Shown: positions 53,401 to 63,900, numbered from the stretch's first letter. The stretch: 64,000 nt of DNA from Bedellia somnulentella (GCA_963576735.1 OY755182.1:1426001-1490000); one strand, 5' to 3'. The notes: generated from the letters alone by a model not told the origin. Numbers and translations are program-made.

Positions 53401-56400
53401 CCCTGGTCACCACATTACTCCAGATGAACCTCAACGGATATACGCTGGTGTTGCCAGATATGATTGGAGGCAATGGCTACAATGAGGCTCCTGGCAAAGA
53501 GCTGTTCATCCGTTGGTTACAGGCTAACGTATTTATGCCAACTCTGCAATACTCGTTTGTTCCTTGGGATCATGATGCTGAGGTAACGGTTATTTCTTCT
53601 AATAAATTAACACATGTTTAGAGGGCACGACCCGCCCTCTGGTAACGTATCTTTTGCGACTGACGATTGTGTCGCAAGTTGCACGATTGTCGCTGTCAAT
53701 GTCATAAATTTGTATGCGATTTGACACTTTTGACAGCGACTATATTGCAACTTGCGACACAATCGCGGTCACTTAAGATACATAATATGGGGGCGGGAGT
53801 CCCGATTCCCGGGAGTACGCCCAAAAATTAATTTCTTGAGATTCATTCCACTTTTGCTTCAAGTTCTTGCTGAAGTCGATCCATACCCTGTCTTGGTAAA
53901 TTTCAGCCTCTTGATTGGGAGATATGAGAATAAACATGATGTTCAGAGTACCCACATTTTGCTTGAACACTTTACTCACGTGATAGGGGGTCACCCATAC
54001 ATACATATACTCACGGCTATAAATCCCTAAAAGGGGTAGCCAGAGCTGAGAAATTAGAAATTTCTCAGCCACTTTTGGAAGTTGAGTGGGGAAAAGATGG
54101 TAGAATAAAGGTTGTTGTTGATGGGTCTCCAACCGCATCGCCCAAAAATCCCTTAAAAATCCGCAATACCGTTGGTCGCCTCTTATGTACACCCACCGGA
54201 AGATAGGGGTAGTGCTATTCTAAGCCGACACTACACAGCTAAGTTGTCACCCAATTCTTGTTTAGTACGAATACAATATGTTATGTGTGTTTCCTTGACT
54301 CCTTGTTACAACGTTAACATGACAAACAAACTACACATAGGATTTACAAACACATACACGGTGAAGGCTGACTAGGAATTTGAGTCCACGCTTCTCTGTA
54401 CTTCTTTATGATTTATTTATACATATACTCACGGCCATAAATCCCAAAAAGGGGTAGCCAGAGCTTTAGACCTAGAAACTCATCAGTCACATTTGGAAGT
54501 TGATAGGTGACAAGATAATAGAAATTAAGTATCGTTGGTGATGTGTCTCCAACCGCATCGCCCAAACGCCACTTAAAAAGCTCCACACCCTTAGTCACCT
54601 CTTACGACACACACGGGTAGAAAGGGATAGTAACTTTCTAAGCTGGCACTTCACGGTAAATTTATTCATTACTATTGGTCCGCCCCGGCTTCGCACGGAT
54701 AGTGTTAAATATATTTTACTGATTACCCCCTACGATATTCAGCGTGATGATATATATCCTATGTCCAGGAGAACCTGGTTCTAAGCTACCTCTCCATCAA
54801 TTTTCAGCCAGATCAGTTCATCCGTTCTTGAGTTTTAAATAGTGTAACTAACACGACTTTCTTTTATGTATATAGATTAATTTATTTAAAATGATTGTCA
54901 ACAGACAGAAGAAATCTGCCGCAAGTTCACTGAGTTGCACGCGGACTTCGCTGACGTCATAGCGGGCGCGATGCGGAGCTCCGTGGCGGACGGCGCGCCC
55001 GTCAACCCGCCCGTCTGGTGGCTCGACCCTACGGATCAAACTGCGTTGGCTGTTTGGGATGGTAACTAAACATCATACTAGTGACTAAAGAGCTTATTCC
55101 ATTTGTCTGAATTCAGACGTCTGAAAGCGCGTGCGTTAAGCTGGCGTACCATGAAGCTGCATCGAGCTGGTTACTATGTCAAAAAACTCTGCCTAAATAG
55201 TGAAAACGTACACAGTGAAAATGGTGTTTATTTCCTAAACTAAAGAGGCACTATTTTTTTTAGTTTTACACTAATTAGGCACTATTTTGACATAGTAACC
55301 AGCTCGATACAGCTTCATGGTACGCCAGCTTAACGCACGCGCTTTCAGACGTCTGAATTCAGACAAATGGAATAAGCTCTTGAGGTTTACATGTTAATAA
55401 CCCCTTCTATAATCCGGGGTATTGAAGGTTATTAGGTACATAACTGTGGTGAAATATAGCAGCTTTACGCTTTTCGAGATTGGCAAAAAAATTATGATGT
55501 CGATGTTACCGGAAATGCATCATCATCAGCCAATAGAAGTGCACTGCTGAAAATAAGCGTCCTTCCCCATTTTTTTTACAATAAACGATCCTGTACTACT
55601 TTCGGTCATCGGCTTCCCGCAACTTGTCGAAAATGTTAAAAGGATGGAACATCAGGATATGTATAACGTTTCTCTAAGAAGTATGAATGATTCTGCTATT
55701 AAGAAATTTATCAAAAATATATTTGACTTATCTCAAAATATAATAAATGTTCTAAAAGACTCAAACGATCACGCCGAATATCCCCGAAGGGGTTGGCAGG
55801 GGTATTAATACTTCTGAACATCGCGTGACATTATCACCTGGTGTGAAGAGTATCCAAGTTTTGCTTGGACGCTGTACTCACGTAATACGGTCCAATCGCC
55901 GTTTTGTTCGAATACATCCACAAGACTAAGTACCTATAACTTAGCCATGTAGGTTTCCTCAAGATTTTTCCCTCACCGGTAACAACCATGATCAATAATA
56001 AATATCTGATATAAAAATACGCATATAAGTAGAATTCAAGATTTAAAATAGATATCTCATAATTCATACATATTAATATTTTACGGAGCGGGTATTGATC
56101 CCGCTACCTCGTGACACAAAGCTATCTTTTTCTTACATACATTTTATCCTCCTAGTTCAAAAAGGAGCACTCAGCTTAAGTAAACATTACGGTGTGATAT
56201 AAGGAATCTTGCCAAATGTTGTAATCTCCGTATAAATATAATGTAACCATACAAGATGTGTATAAGAAACGGAGAACAAATCAGCGCGTAAACTTTAATT
56301 TCTAATATACAAATTCACTAGACTGCATAACAGCTAATAAGGACGTATTTTCCTCGTAAATCGATCAACACGGAAGTAAAATACTCTTCAAGTGTTGATT

Positions 56401-57486
56401 TAAATGACTCACAACACAACAATTACTAGCTTTTCCTTCTCAATGACAAATGATTTAATGATAGCTTGTACCAGAGCACTTAATTACTCCTTGACACGTC
56501 ATAACGGTGTTTTTTTACATATATAAAAAAAAAACTATTACTTTACTTGTAAGAAAATGGTGAGATCTACGAATTAAAAAAATATATTGTTGTACTTGTT
56601 TATATGGATGAATCACTGTGATGAGCATGATGTTTATGATTTAATAAATTTTATTATTAAACGAAAAGAACTATATAGCTGTGTAGTGTCGGCTTAGAAT
56701 AGCACTACCCTATTTCTTCCGGTGGGTGTATGTAAGAGGCGACTAACGGTATTGGGGCTTTTTAAGGGATTTTTGGGCGATGCGGTTGGAGACCCATCAC
56801 CAACAACCTTTATTCTACCATCTTTTCCCAACTCAACTTCCAAAAGTAACTGAGTTTTCTAATTTCTCAGCTCTGGCTACCCCTTTTAGGGATTTATGGC
56901 CGTGAGTATGTGTATGTATGCAAATTAGAGAAAGAATTAGCTCCCCATTTAAATCTTATTTACAATAGACAACATATCACAACAATATTAAGACTTTAAA
57001 ACCAACCTTTCAACCATTCAACAAGTCTGAAAGGCGATTATCTTAGTATTAGTTTCCATTGTGGTAGAGTTTTTCTTATTGAACTTAGAAATCTTTAGTA
57101 GATTACGATCAATTTTTATTTTACTTCTACGTCGAATATTGAAGCGTACCTATTTTATATAAACATACATACATATACTCACGGCAATAAATCCCTTAAC
57201 GGGGTAGCCAGAGCTTAGGAATGAGAAATTCCTCAGCCACTTTCTTCTCATTTTTTTATATAAACAGTTCCAGCAATAAAAAATCTCTTCCTAAATTACA
57301 GAATTCCTCCTCGGCGACAAGGTCCTGGCCGCTCCAGTGCTAGAAGAAGGTGCAGTCAGTAGAGACGTGTACCTGCCCCTAGGAACGTGGGTGGATGGCA
57401 ACACTGGCGAAGAGTTCGTTGGACCAATGTGGATTAAGGATTACCCGGCACCTTTGGATGTGTTGCCGTATTTCTTAAGGGTGTGA
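38576..57486 (+). CDS. Secreted glycoside hydrolase family 31, MYORG/KIAA1161-like
   Basis: Nine exons with consistent phases: 38576-38600, 40120-40218, 40873-41037, 45663-46323, 50698-50890, 51757-51866, 53327-53582, 54905-55061 and 57302-57486; 616 residues. The N-terminus MRVILFLAGVAAALCA is a signal peptide, split after eight codons by intron 1. Family features in order: YPIWSTWARYSREI and FEIDDLWE at the barrel start; GFRVTIWVHPFINKD; the nucleophile motif DSVKFDAGES (Asp372); RMVDKDTYWG, where the acid/base Asp (430 or 432) should lie; LPDMIGGNGY; PTLQYSFVPWDHD; and a beta-sandwich end VLAAPVLEEGAVSRDVYLPL. Human MYORG of this subfamily is a membrane-anchored alpha-galactosidase; this protein looks soluble and secreted, with the substrate unknown. 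Introns 3 and 4 contain most of the inserted elements. Confidence 0.92.
38712..39665 (+). repeat. ~950-bp dispersed repeat, copy 1
   Basis: Starts ACTAGTGGATCGTCCCAGCT with TTCGCACGGGTAGCGTTG and ends with a GACAGACAGACAAACAGACA tract, then TTTATTATAAGTATAGAT. It is nearly identical to 43632-44612 in the same orientation. The head and the (GACA)n-type end resemble a broad family of insect non-LTR-derived repeats; a shorter relative is at 54670-54880. Confidence 0.8.
39760..39811 (-). mobile_element. T-SINE 3' end fragment
   Basis: ACATAAACGTTCACGCCGAATATCC is the antisense T-SINE terminus. It is interrupted by the RS insertion at 39812 and resumes at about 40065 (GAGTTGGCAAAGGTACTAAT). Confidence 0.65.
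39812..40064 (+). mobile_element. RS element inserted in a T-SINE
   Basis: GCTGTGTAGTGTTGGCTTAG to GTGAGTATATGTATGTATG. GAGTTGGCA is present at 39803-39811 and 40065-40073. In GH31 intron 1, 55 bp before exon 2. Confidence 0.85.
40611..40843 (-). mobile_element. RS element, - strand
   Basis: ACGGCCATAAATCCCAAAGG to GCCGGCACAACACGGCA. Fills much of GH31 intron 2 and ends about 30 bp before exon 3. Confidence 0.75.
41350..41715 (+). mobile_element. T-SINE, full length
   Basis: Head GACATGATAGTCCAGTGGGT with a B-box-like GAGTTCCAATCC, and a full body to GGCGTGAACG. Very close to the 6165-6540 copy. In GH31 intron 3. Confidence 0.8.
41716..42536. other. GH31 intron 3, nothing recognised
   Basis: AT-rich sequence with no repeat or gene I can name. 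Confidence 0.35.
42537..42774 (+). mobile_element. RS element
   Basis: GTATAGTGTCGGCTTAGAAT head to GCCGTGAGTATATGTATGTG. A 20-bp head fragment also occurs at 42955-42975, immediately before LINE sequence. Confidence 0.8.
42976..44830 (+). mobile_element. Jockey-like LINE 3' part, split by another repeat
   Basis: The frame at 43085-43603 encodes FLYNSFIRSKLEYCSVIWNP, IENIQEKFLRMLSFRF and ITLHKIIHGSLNT, the post-RT region of a Jockey-group LINE. The 3' UTR resumes after the inserted repeat and ends GTGATGCAAATAAATAAATA. It belongs to a different family from the 25380 LINE. Confidence 0.7.
43632..44612 (+). repeat. ~980-bp dispersed repeat, copy 2
   Basis: Direct-orientation near-copy of 38712-39665, with a longer (GACA)n tract. 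Inserted in the 3' UTR of the LINE at 42976-44830. Confidence 0.8.
44831..45210 (+). mobile_element. RS fragment with RTE tail insertion
   Basis: A sense RS piece (GCGGTTGGAGAATCACCACC at about 44838) is broken by an RTE 3' end (about 44893-45112). That piece encodes the NVEGNVSRGRPRRTHLDQIE segment and has an internal deletion after GVRSMK. RS sequence then resumes (ATCAACTTCCGAATATGC) to GTGAGTATATGTATGTG. Confidence 0.7.
45272..45510 (+). mobile_element. T-SINE, 5'-truncated
   Basis: GGGAAAACATCGTGAGGAAA to GGCGTGAACGTTTATG. In GH31 intron 3, about 150 bp before exon 4. Confidence 0.75.
46440..49849 (+). mobile_element. Full-length RTE-type LINE with intact ORF
   Basis: Flanked by GTATTTTAATT at 46429-46439 and 49850-49860, an 11-bp target duplication. 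The 5' UTR begins GCTGTGTAGTGTCGGCATAG (the RS head). A single ORF, 46715-49819, has 1034 codons. The APE endonuclease shows FLCVNETKRKG, GDFNGWVGVSRNG and GTDHFLVISRL. The RT shows AVIVPLYKGKGS, NYRGISLLSIVGKLYAKVL, CSFIDLEKAYDRV, GVRQGCVASPWLFNLFMDD and YADD (48995-49006, residue 761 on). The C-terminus has MLRWFGHIERMDD. The stop is followed within 30 bases by a (GTAT)n tail. One APE-RT ORF with almost no 3' UTR and a tandem-repeat tail is the RTE design. It lies in GH31 intron 4 and is likely young or recently active. Confidence 0.92.
49908..50150 (+). mobile_element. RS element
   Basis: CGTGTAGTGTCGGCTTACTA to GCCGTGAGTATATGTATAAT, 50 bp downstream of the full-length RTE. Confidence 0.8.
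50404..50642 (-). mobile_element. RS element, - strand
   Basis: CATAACATATACTCACGGCT to GCCGATACTACACAGCA. It ends about 55 bp before GH31 exon 5. Confidence 0.8.
51016..51317. mobile_element. 302-bp palindromic MITE, PIF/Harbinger-like
   Basis: Arms AGAGCTTATTCCATTTGTCT ... GACAAATGGAATAAGCTCT of about 110 bases each, flanked by TTA on both sides (51013-51015 and 51318-51320). A 3-bp TTA/TAA duplication is characteristic of PIF/Harbinger transposons; no transposase is present. Confidence 0.8.
51538..51712 (+). mobile_element. Fold-back element with tRNA-like core (copy 4)
   Basis: GAATGTTATTGTTCATGAAA start, TTGCTAATAAATAAAG arm, core GACGGGGGCGTATACCCGAG plus GCGGGTTCGATTCCCGC, then CTTTATTTATTAG arm. 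It ends about 45 bp before GH31 exon 6. Confidence 0.65.
51975..53094 (-). mobile_element. RS element split by a DNA transposon
   Basis: An antisense RS occupies 51975-52167 and 53033-53094. Removing the 865-bp insertion and one TCTTAC restores the usual CGCCTCTTACGTAC text of the family. Confidence 0.85.
52168..53032. mobile_element. 865-bp non-autonomous DNA transposon with ~122-bp TIRs
   Basis: Perfect-looking inverted arms 52168-52290 and 52910-53032, starting GGGCTTATTCCGATTATCC. Flanked by TCTTAC (52162-52167 and 53033-53038), or 8 bp CCTCTTAC if the outer CC is counted. Each arm contains three further copies of the 14-mer CCGATTATCCACCC or its complement. The interior is AT-rich, with an (AATAA)n stretch and no ORF. 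Confidence 0.85.
53625..53810. mobile_element. Palindromic MITE after GH31 exon 7
   Basis: Inverted arms CGATTGTGTCGCAAGTTGCA and TGCAACTTGCGACACAATCG, extended outward to CGACCCGCCC and GGGCGGGAGT. It begins about 40 bp after the exon 7 donor. Confidence 0.7.
53928..53993 (-). mobile_element. T-SINE fragment
   Basis: AAACATGATGTTCAGAGTAC to CACGTGATAGGGGG, antisense. It is cut on its right by an RS insertion. Confidence 0.6.
53997..54240 (-). mobile_element. RS element in a T-SINE
   Basis: ATACATACATATACTCACGG to CCGACACTACACAGC. GTCACCC is repeated at 53990-53996 and 54246-54252. Confidence 0.8.
54420..54656 (-). mobile_element. RS element, diverged
   Basis: CATATACTCACGGCCATAAA to CTGGCACTTCACGG. 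In GH31 intron 7. Confidence 0.7.
54670..54885 (+). repeat. Short relative of the 38712/43632 repeat class
   Basis: GGTCCGCCCCGGCTTCGCAC head and CCGTTCTTGAGTTTTAAATA ... TATGTATATAGATT end, a widespread insect dispersed repeat. It ends just before GH31 exon 8. Confidence 0.6.
55089..55380. mobile_element. PIF/Harbinger-like MITE, second copy
   Basis: Same arms as 51016-51317, with the centre in the opposite orientation. Flanks TAA (left) and TGA (right) fit a 3-bp duplication with one change. It starts 28 bp after the GH31 exon 8 donor. Confidence 0.8.
55381..56676. other. GH31 intron 8 with T-SINE remnant
   Basis: 55765-55995 is an antisense T-SINE body (CACGCCGAATATCCCCGAAG to CCTCACCGGTAACAACCATG). 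At 56085-56112 a GCGGGTATTGATCCCGC box suggests another old tRNA-type SINE. The rest is unassigned AT-rich DNA. Confidence 0.5.
56677..56927 (+). mobile_element. RS element
   Basis: GCTGTGTAGTGTCGGCTTAG to GGCCGTGAGTATGTGTATGT. In GH31 intron 8. Confidence 0.8.
57163..57243 (-). mobile_element. RS element 3' fragment
   Basis: CATACATACATATACTCACG to CCTCAGCCACTTTC. It ends about 60 bp before the last GH31 exon. Confidence 0.7.
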
Positions 57487-57537
57487 ATGAAGATTTATTG
57501 AAGATATAGAACTAAATATTTGAGTGGCTTCGATTCC

Positions 57538-57543
57538 AATAAA
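57538..57543 (+). promoter_or_regulatory. GH31 polyadenylation signal
   Basis: AATAAA lies 52 bases after the GH31 stop codon, giving a short 3' UTR. Confidence 0.7.
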
Positions 57544-57576
57544 GTTCTTAAAAAATTGATGCTTGTTTGTTTCTTA

Positions 57577-57733
57577 CTTACTTACTTATACTCACGGCTG
57601 TAAATCCCTAGAAGGGGTAGCCATGGCTAAGGAATTAGAAATTCAGTCACTTTTGGAAATGTGAGTGGGGAAAAGATGGTAAAAATAAAGGTTGTTGGTG
57701 ATGGGTCTCCTACCACATCGCCCAAAAATTTCT
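57577..57733 (-). mobile_element. RS element, head missing
   Basis: TACTTATACTCACGGCTGTA to CACATCGCCCAAAAATTTCT. Lies just after the GH31 polyadenylation signal. Confidence 0.7.
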
Positions 57734-58560
57734 TACGGACATCTTGGTACGTACTGATATTATTGGGGATTAATATTGACGATCATGGCAAAATTTCTCC
57801 CACTTCCTTAATATTCATTTATTAACATTATTTAACATGCATAATCTCACGTGGCCGTATTCTTTACTAAAATTCTAACGAAGTGGCGGCAGAGCAACTA
57901 ATATTTCTGAACACCACGTGGCATTGTGACCTAGTGTTCAGAGTACCCACGTTTTGCTTGGACAGCGTACTCACGTATGTCTCATTCAGTTGTTGAGATT
58001 TCAATGCGACAGAACGATACTTAAGTTGTTCTCAGCTGTAATACTCAATTCAGAAATTGGTCATTAAACAATATAAAAATTCTCATGTCACAATGTTTGT
58101 CTCCGTACTCCTCAGAAACAGCTTTACCGATTTTAACCAAATTTTGCATGCATATTCAATAGGTCTGAGAATCGGCTAACATCTATTTTTCATACCCCTA
58201 AGTTTTAAGAGTTGTCTTCCCTTATAATGTTATAAATGCGAAATTTATATATTCTGTCTGTCGTTACACTTTCACGTCTAAACTACAAAGCGGATTTGTA
58301 TAAATTTGATACAAACATTGACTGAACCTTGAAAAAGAACATAGGCTATAAATTTATTGCTGGAAAATGACTGAAAGAGGTAGAAATAGGGGATGCAAAT
58401 TAGTATAGAGATATTTTCATTTCTTTATCTGGCGTCTTCAAATTTAGTATAGTAAATATTGTTTCGTTTTAAAATTCTTATAAACTATATCTAATGACAC
58501 TTTTTTGACATTTTTAGGTGTTGAAAGTTAGTAAAGAGATTTTCTGATTTATATAAATTA
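57734..58560. other. Intergenic: mixed repeat fragments
   Basis: 57885-57978 is an antisense T-SINE piece. 57979-58066 is half of the 16515 MITE. 58085-58215 matches the dispersed repeat at 20785. 58225-58430 (GTCTGTCGTTACACTTTCAC, ATTTGATACAAACATTGACT) looks like another common dispersed repeat. No gene. Confidence 0.5.
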
Positions 58561-59440
58561 ATTAACAAGGTGACGCACTTAAATTAATAGAGTCTTACTT
58601 TTCGGATCAGATATAGAAAGTGCAAATCAAAAATACAATATCACCTGGATCTCATGTAAAAATGGGTGTTCCGCAGGGTTCTATTTTGGGCCCATTTTTA
58701 TTTTTGGATTATATTAATGATTTGCCGTTCATGGTCGAGAAAATGTCCGAGATAGTGTTATTTGCTGATGATACTTCCTTAGTATTTGACGTTAAAAGAA
58801 ATAATGAGAATATTGACGAACTGAATAACACACTTTCACAGATTCAAACATGGTTTGCTTCCAATAATGTTGTACTGAATGGCAAAAAAACTAAATGCAT
58901 TAAATTTGTATTACCCAATGTTAAGAGCGTTGATAAAGAAATAATTTTAAATAATGTAAATATAGTATATTCGGATGACACATTTTTCTTAGGGATAACT
59001 CTGGACTCCAAGCTCCAATGGGGACCCCACATTAGCTCACTAGCTGGCAAACTAAATAGTGCTGCATATGCCGTAAGGCAAAATAAGACATTTGACAGAT
59101 GTACAGACAGCTCGATCAGTTTATTATAGTTATTTTTGTAATATCTTACGGTATTTTACTCTCGGGCAGAGCAGCTGATGTTGGTTCCATATTTATTCTC
59201 CAAAAAAGAGCAATAAGAGCTATTATAATTTGAGATCACGAGATTCCCTGAGAGAATTGTTTAAAACTATAAATATAATGACGCTGCCATGTACATATAT
59301 TTATGAAAATGTTATGTAAAAAAAAAATAGGCGACTTTTGTAAAAAATAGTGAAAGACATATTCGAAATCTGAGAGACAACTATAAAATTTCAATACCTA
59401 AATACAGATTGTCACATCTTTCAGGGGTTTAATTAAGGGC
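58561..59440 (+). mobile_element. Fragment of the Jockey/CR1-like LINE
   Basis: Matches 28680-29640 closely: GVPQGSILGPFLFLDYINDL, FADD, WFASNNVVLNGKKTKCIKFV. It is open at 58620-59129, then frameshifted and interrupted. It shows the structure before the 69-bp duplication found in the 25380 copy. Confidence 0.85.
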
Positions 59441-60995
59441 ATAAAATTTAGTACCAAGATTTTTTCATTTCTGTATCTAGAAACATGAAACTTAGAACAA
59501 CAATGGTTCGTTTTATGATTCTTACGATCACTTAACATATACAACACACTGAACATATTTTTTAGGAAATTTCATTTCCAGAGCTTCAGAGTAAAAAAAT
59601 CATAGGTGATTTTTGTAAGTTGACTGGGAAGAGATTTGAAAAACACTAGAGTCTTACACAAACAGCAGTCTAAAATAAAAAATAAAAAAAACTCCTCGAA
59701 TTATTTATATTTGTATTAATTTTTTGACAACGGTCCACGTATGACAATCATATTAAAAAACTATATCGTTTTTGGAAATTACAATAATTAGGGCATATTT
59801 AAAGTTCCAAAATTTATACTCTTAATGCTACTACTCTATTTCCTAAGTTGTTATTTTATTTTGTATTAAGTATTCTGTTTTGTTAGATGTTTTACAATAT
59901 TATTAACTACTATTATTTTATATATATTTAAAAGAAGAAGTTAACACGCAATAATAAAAAAAAATGTCAACACACAATCAAGGACATTGTTATTAGAATA
60001 TACGGCCTTAAGTATGTTATTTATGATGTAATGTTTCATGTCTGTAGTGTGATGCATATAAATAAATAAATTTACTATTTAAGGTGTCCACCATAGATCT
60101 ATAATGGTATATTTACATATATAGATCGTCAATACAAAGAAGACAGCGATACCAAATCATAAGTACAACGTGTGTGTGTGACGTTAGTATGGCGCATTCT
60201 ATCGTAGCCCACTGTGGACAACTTTTCACAGAAAAGTGGTCCACAGAAGGGAATTTTGATAATAAAACGAACACTAATCTATTTTTGATATTAGAGTGAT
60301 TGTAAATAGTCTTCATTATATTTGTAAGTTACATTAATGTTATTAAATTAATGAATAATAATAAAAATAAAAAAACAAAAAACTATACTAATATATTTCT
60401 TAAGTTGTCATCTCAACTGTTTTTTTTTTATCATGCTGTGTACACAGTTTTTTTGGTTGCCAAATGAATAAATAAATAAAATCAGGCGTATACAATCTTT
60501 ACTCTCGGTTATGCTTTAGGGCGACAGCTTTAGCACTGATCTCTGGCACTAATTATGAATGAAAAAAAAACACGGTCAAAGGCCATTAAAGAAAAATTGA
60601 ATTTAATTAAAAAATATTGTCGAATGGCGTGAGCAAGTGACGGATGTGTAGTGTTGTCAGTTTAATTAAAAATTGATCCTGTTTTCATTGCAAATACGAT
60701 AATTTGTGTAAAGCTTTAAGGTCCACAGAAAAGTCACAAACCCTTGTAACCAAATGTTTATTACAAATTATGAGTGATACATTGTTTTTATGGTTTTTAT
60801 GATAATCAAATAATAAACTTTATGATATTAAGAGATTAGAAAAGTCAACAAACTTTAAAGTTATAACTTCCAAACCTAAACTGTATACATACAAGCATAT
60901 TAACAATGTATCTGAACAGACCACAAGAGGACACATTTAGTTCGTGCAATATTAGTTAAATCTTTTTGTTCGTGAAAACTTCATATGGGGATTAT
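59441..60995. other. Intergenic, AT-rich, retroelement 3' ends
   Basis: About 59880-60075 looks like a LINE 3' UTR ending GTGATGCATATAAATAAATA (compare 44800). A second AATAAATAAATAAAATC tail is at 60466. At 60962-60995, GTTCGTGAAAACTTCATATG resembles the left end of the tRNA-core fold-back element, into which the next RTE is inserted. No gene. Confidence 0.4.
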
Positions 60996-63900
60996 TACAT
61001 ACATACATACATACATATACTCACGCCATTAATTCCCATTGGGGTAGGCAGAGACTATCGATCGCCACTTCGTACGATCCTGACAAACCTCTCTAGCTTC
61101 GTTCACATCCATCAATCTTTTCATACATGCTCTTTTATTCTTCATACTTCGGACGCCAGCCTTTTTGAGCACACTCTCAATTTGGTCCAAGTGTGTTCTC
61201 CGTGGTCGTCCTCTACTAACATTACCATCCACACTAGCTCTATAGATACCTTTTACCAATTTTCTATCATCCATCCTCTCTATGTGCCCAAACCATCTCA
61301 ACATTCCTTTTTCTATCTTTCTTACAATATCATCTTTCACACCACACTTTTCACGAATAACGCTATTTCTCACTCGGTCACACAATCTAACATTACAAAT
61401 TTTTCTGAGGGACCTCATCTCTACTGCATTCACTCTGCTCTCATGCTTCTTCTGCCACACCCAACATTCGCTTCCATACATAAGCGTAGGAACAAGAACA
61501 GCATCATGCACAGCCATTCGGGCCTTTTCAGACACCGATTGACTGATCATTAGGCTATTCATTGCTCCATTTACCGCATTACCCTTTTTCACTCTTCTTT
61601 CAATGTCTTCATCACATTTTCCATCCCTTGTAAACAAACTTCCCAGATATACAAACTCCTTCACCTGTTCCACATCCTTACCATCAATCGCAATCACGCA
61701 TTCTGTCACATCTTCCTGTCTCTCAAAAACCATCGTTTTGGTCTTATCCACATTCACCCTCATTCCCTTTCTTACAAAAGACTCACATGCAATATTCATC
61801 ATCTCTTGCAACTCTTCTGCCGATGATGCAAGTAGCACTTGATCGTCAGCATACAAGAGGCATTTGATGATGAATCCACCCATCCTTAGTCCATAATCAC
61901 TTTCACGCAACTCTGTCAAACAGTCATCCATGAACAAATTGAAGAGCCACGGAGAAGCTACACATCCCTGTCGGACACCCCTAGAGATTCCGAACCAGTC
62001 AGTGTTTTCCCCGTTTACTCTTACACATGCACTAGAATCCTCATAGAGTGATACCAGTGCACGTATAAGTCGACTCCCCAAACCGAACTTGGATAACACC
62101 TCCCATAAACACTTTCTTACCACCCTATCATACGCCTTCTCTAAATCAATGAAGGAGCAATACACCTTTTGGTTCTTAGCTAAGAACTTTTCAGTGATGC
62201 TCCTTAGAGAGAAGATTTGATCCATACATCCCATTCCTTTCCTAAATCCCGCTTGCACATCCCATATTTTCTCATCAGTTTCATTCATCACTCTTTCAAT
62301 CAGTACCTTAGCATACAATTTACCAACAATGCTGAGTAAGCTGATGCCGCGGTAGTTTTTAGCCTCTCGGTGTGACCCCTTTCCTTTATATAGAGGCACA
62401 ATCACCGCCTTGCACCAGTCTCGAGGTACTTTGCCACTCGACCAGCATTTTTGGAAAAGGAAGTACAACCAAGAAGCCACCAACCCTTTACCAGCCCTCA
62501 GCATTTCGATAGTAATCCTATCATACCCTGCCGCCTTCCCTACTTTCATACTTTTCATTGCTTTCATTATTTCTTCCATACTAATCTCACTGTCACTGAA
62601 ATCACCCATCTCTTCGTTCCAATCAACATTACTGTCGATTGGCGAAGAAATGGATGCATCCTCTTTTTCAAACAGTCCCTCAAAATAATTCTTCCATACC
62701 CGTTTCATGCTACTTTCATCCGTCGCCAATGCACCCTGTTCATCTCTTATTACACTCACTCTCGTGTTTTGGGAAACTCCCTTTTCCTTCCGGATATACT
62801 TCCAGAATAACTTTTGGTTATTCCGGAAATTATCAGAAAGTTTCCTCTCACACCACTCTTGCAAATCCCGCTTTTTCTTTTCTATTTTCTTCTTCACCTC
62901 ATTCTTAACTCTCTTATATTCATCTTCACTTTTCTGCACTACATCGTCAGTTACACTCGCATTCATCCGTTTACTAGCTTTAATCGCTAGTAAATCTAAC
63001 CACGCTTTCTTCTTATCTCCAACCGCCTCTTTCACAACTTTATCCCACCAACTTGTTGGTGGTCTATTTGACCTTTTACACACACCACAAACTTCCGTCG
63101 CACATTCAACCATCGTCGATTTGAGCACATCCCATACTTCTTCTATTTCCATTTCATCCTTCATCTCCACGCAACTTAGTCTATCATCCAATTTTCTCAC
63201 ATATTCATCTCTGATATTTTCATCTTCTTGCAGTTTTTCCACTTTTATTCTCGCAAAATCCGTTGTTGACACTTTAGGCCTGTGACGCCAACGCGTACAC
63301 AGACCCCTTAATCGTGATATAACGAGAAAGTGATCTGTGCCAACGTTCGTGCCCCTATAGACCCTGGTGTCAACAACCTTTGCTCTCAGCCTTTCATCAA
63401 CTATCACAAAATCAATCATACTTCTCTCGCTTCCCCTCTGTCTTGTATACATATGGATATCTTTGTGTTTAAACAACGTGTTTGTAACACAAAGATTCCT
63501 CTCCAAACATACCTCAATCAATTTCTCACCATTCTCATTCATTCTTTGATCACCAAACTTTCCTAAAACTCTTTCGCAACCGTTGCGTGACACACCAACC
63601 CAGCCATTAAAATCTCCTAACATTATAAGTCTCTCATTCTGATCACACCCATTCACAACATCGTCTAACAGATTCCAAAACTCCTCCCTCTCGGATAGGG
63701 ATTTAGACATGTCCGGAGCATAAACGCAAATTATGCGCATCCGGACTAGTCCCAATTTCACCTTAATCCACAGGAGCCTTGGACTCACACATTCGTAATC
63801 TTTCATACACTGAGCCATCCTTTCAGATATCAGAAGTCCCACTCCTTGGCTAGCTCGGTCATTGTCAGCGACTCCAGACCAGATTGCTGTGATGTTGCCA

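Noticed and set aside
60113..60316. Small - strand open frame
   Set aside because: No family features. The region has repeat-like tails and AT-rich sequence only.
61029..63566. Several + strand open frames over the second RTE copy, and - strand frames over the first
   Set aside because: They are antisense shadows of the 1000-codon RTE ORF and show no protein family features.
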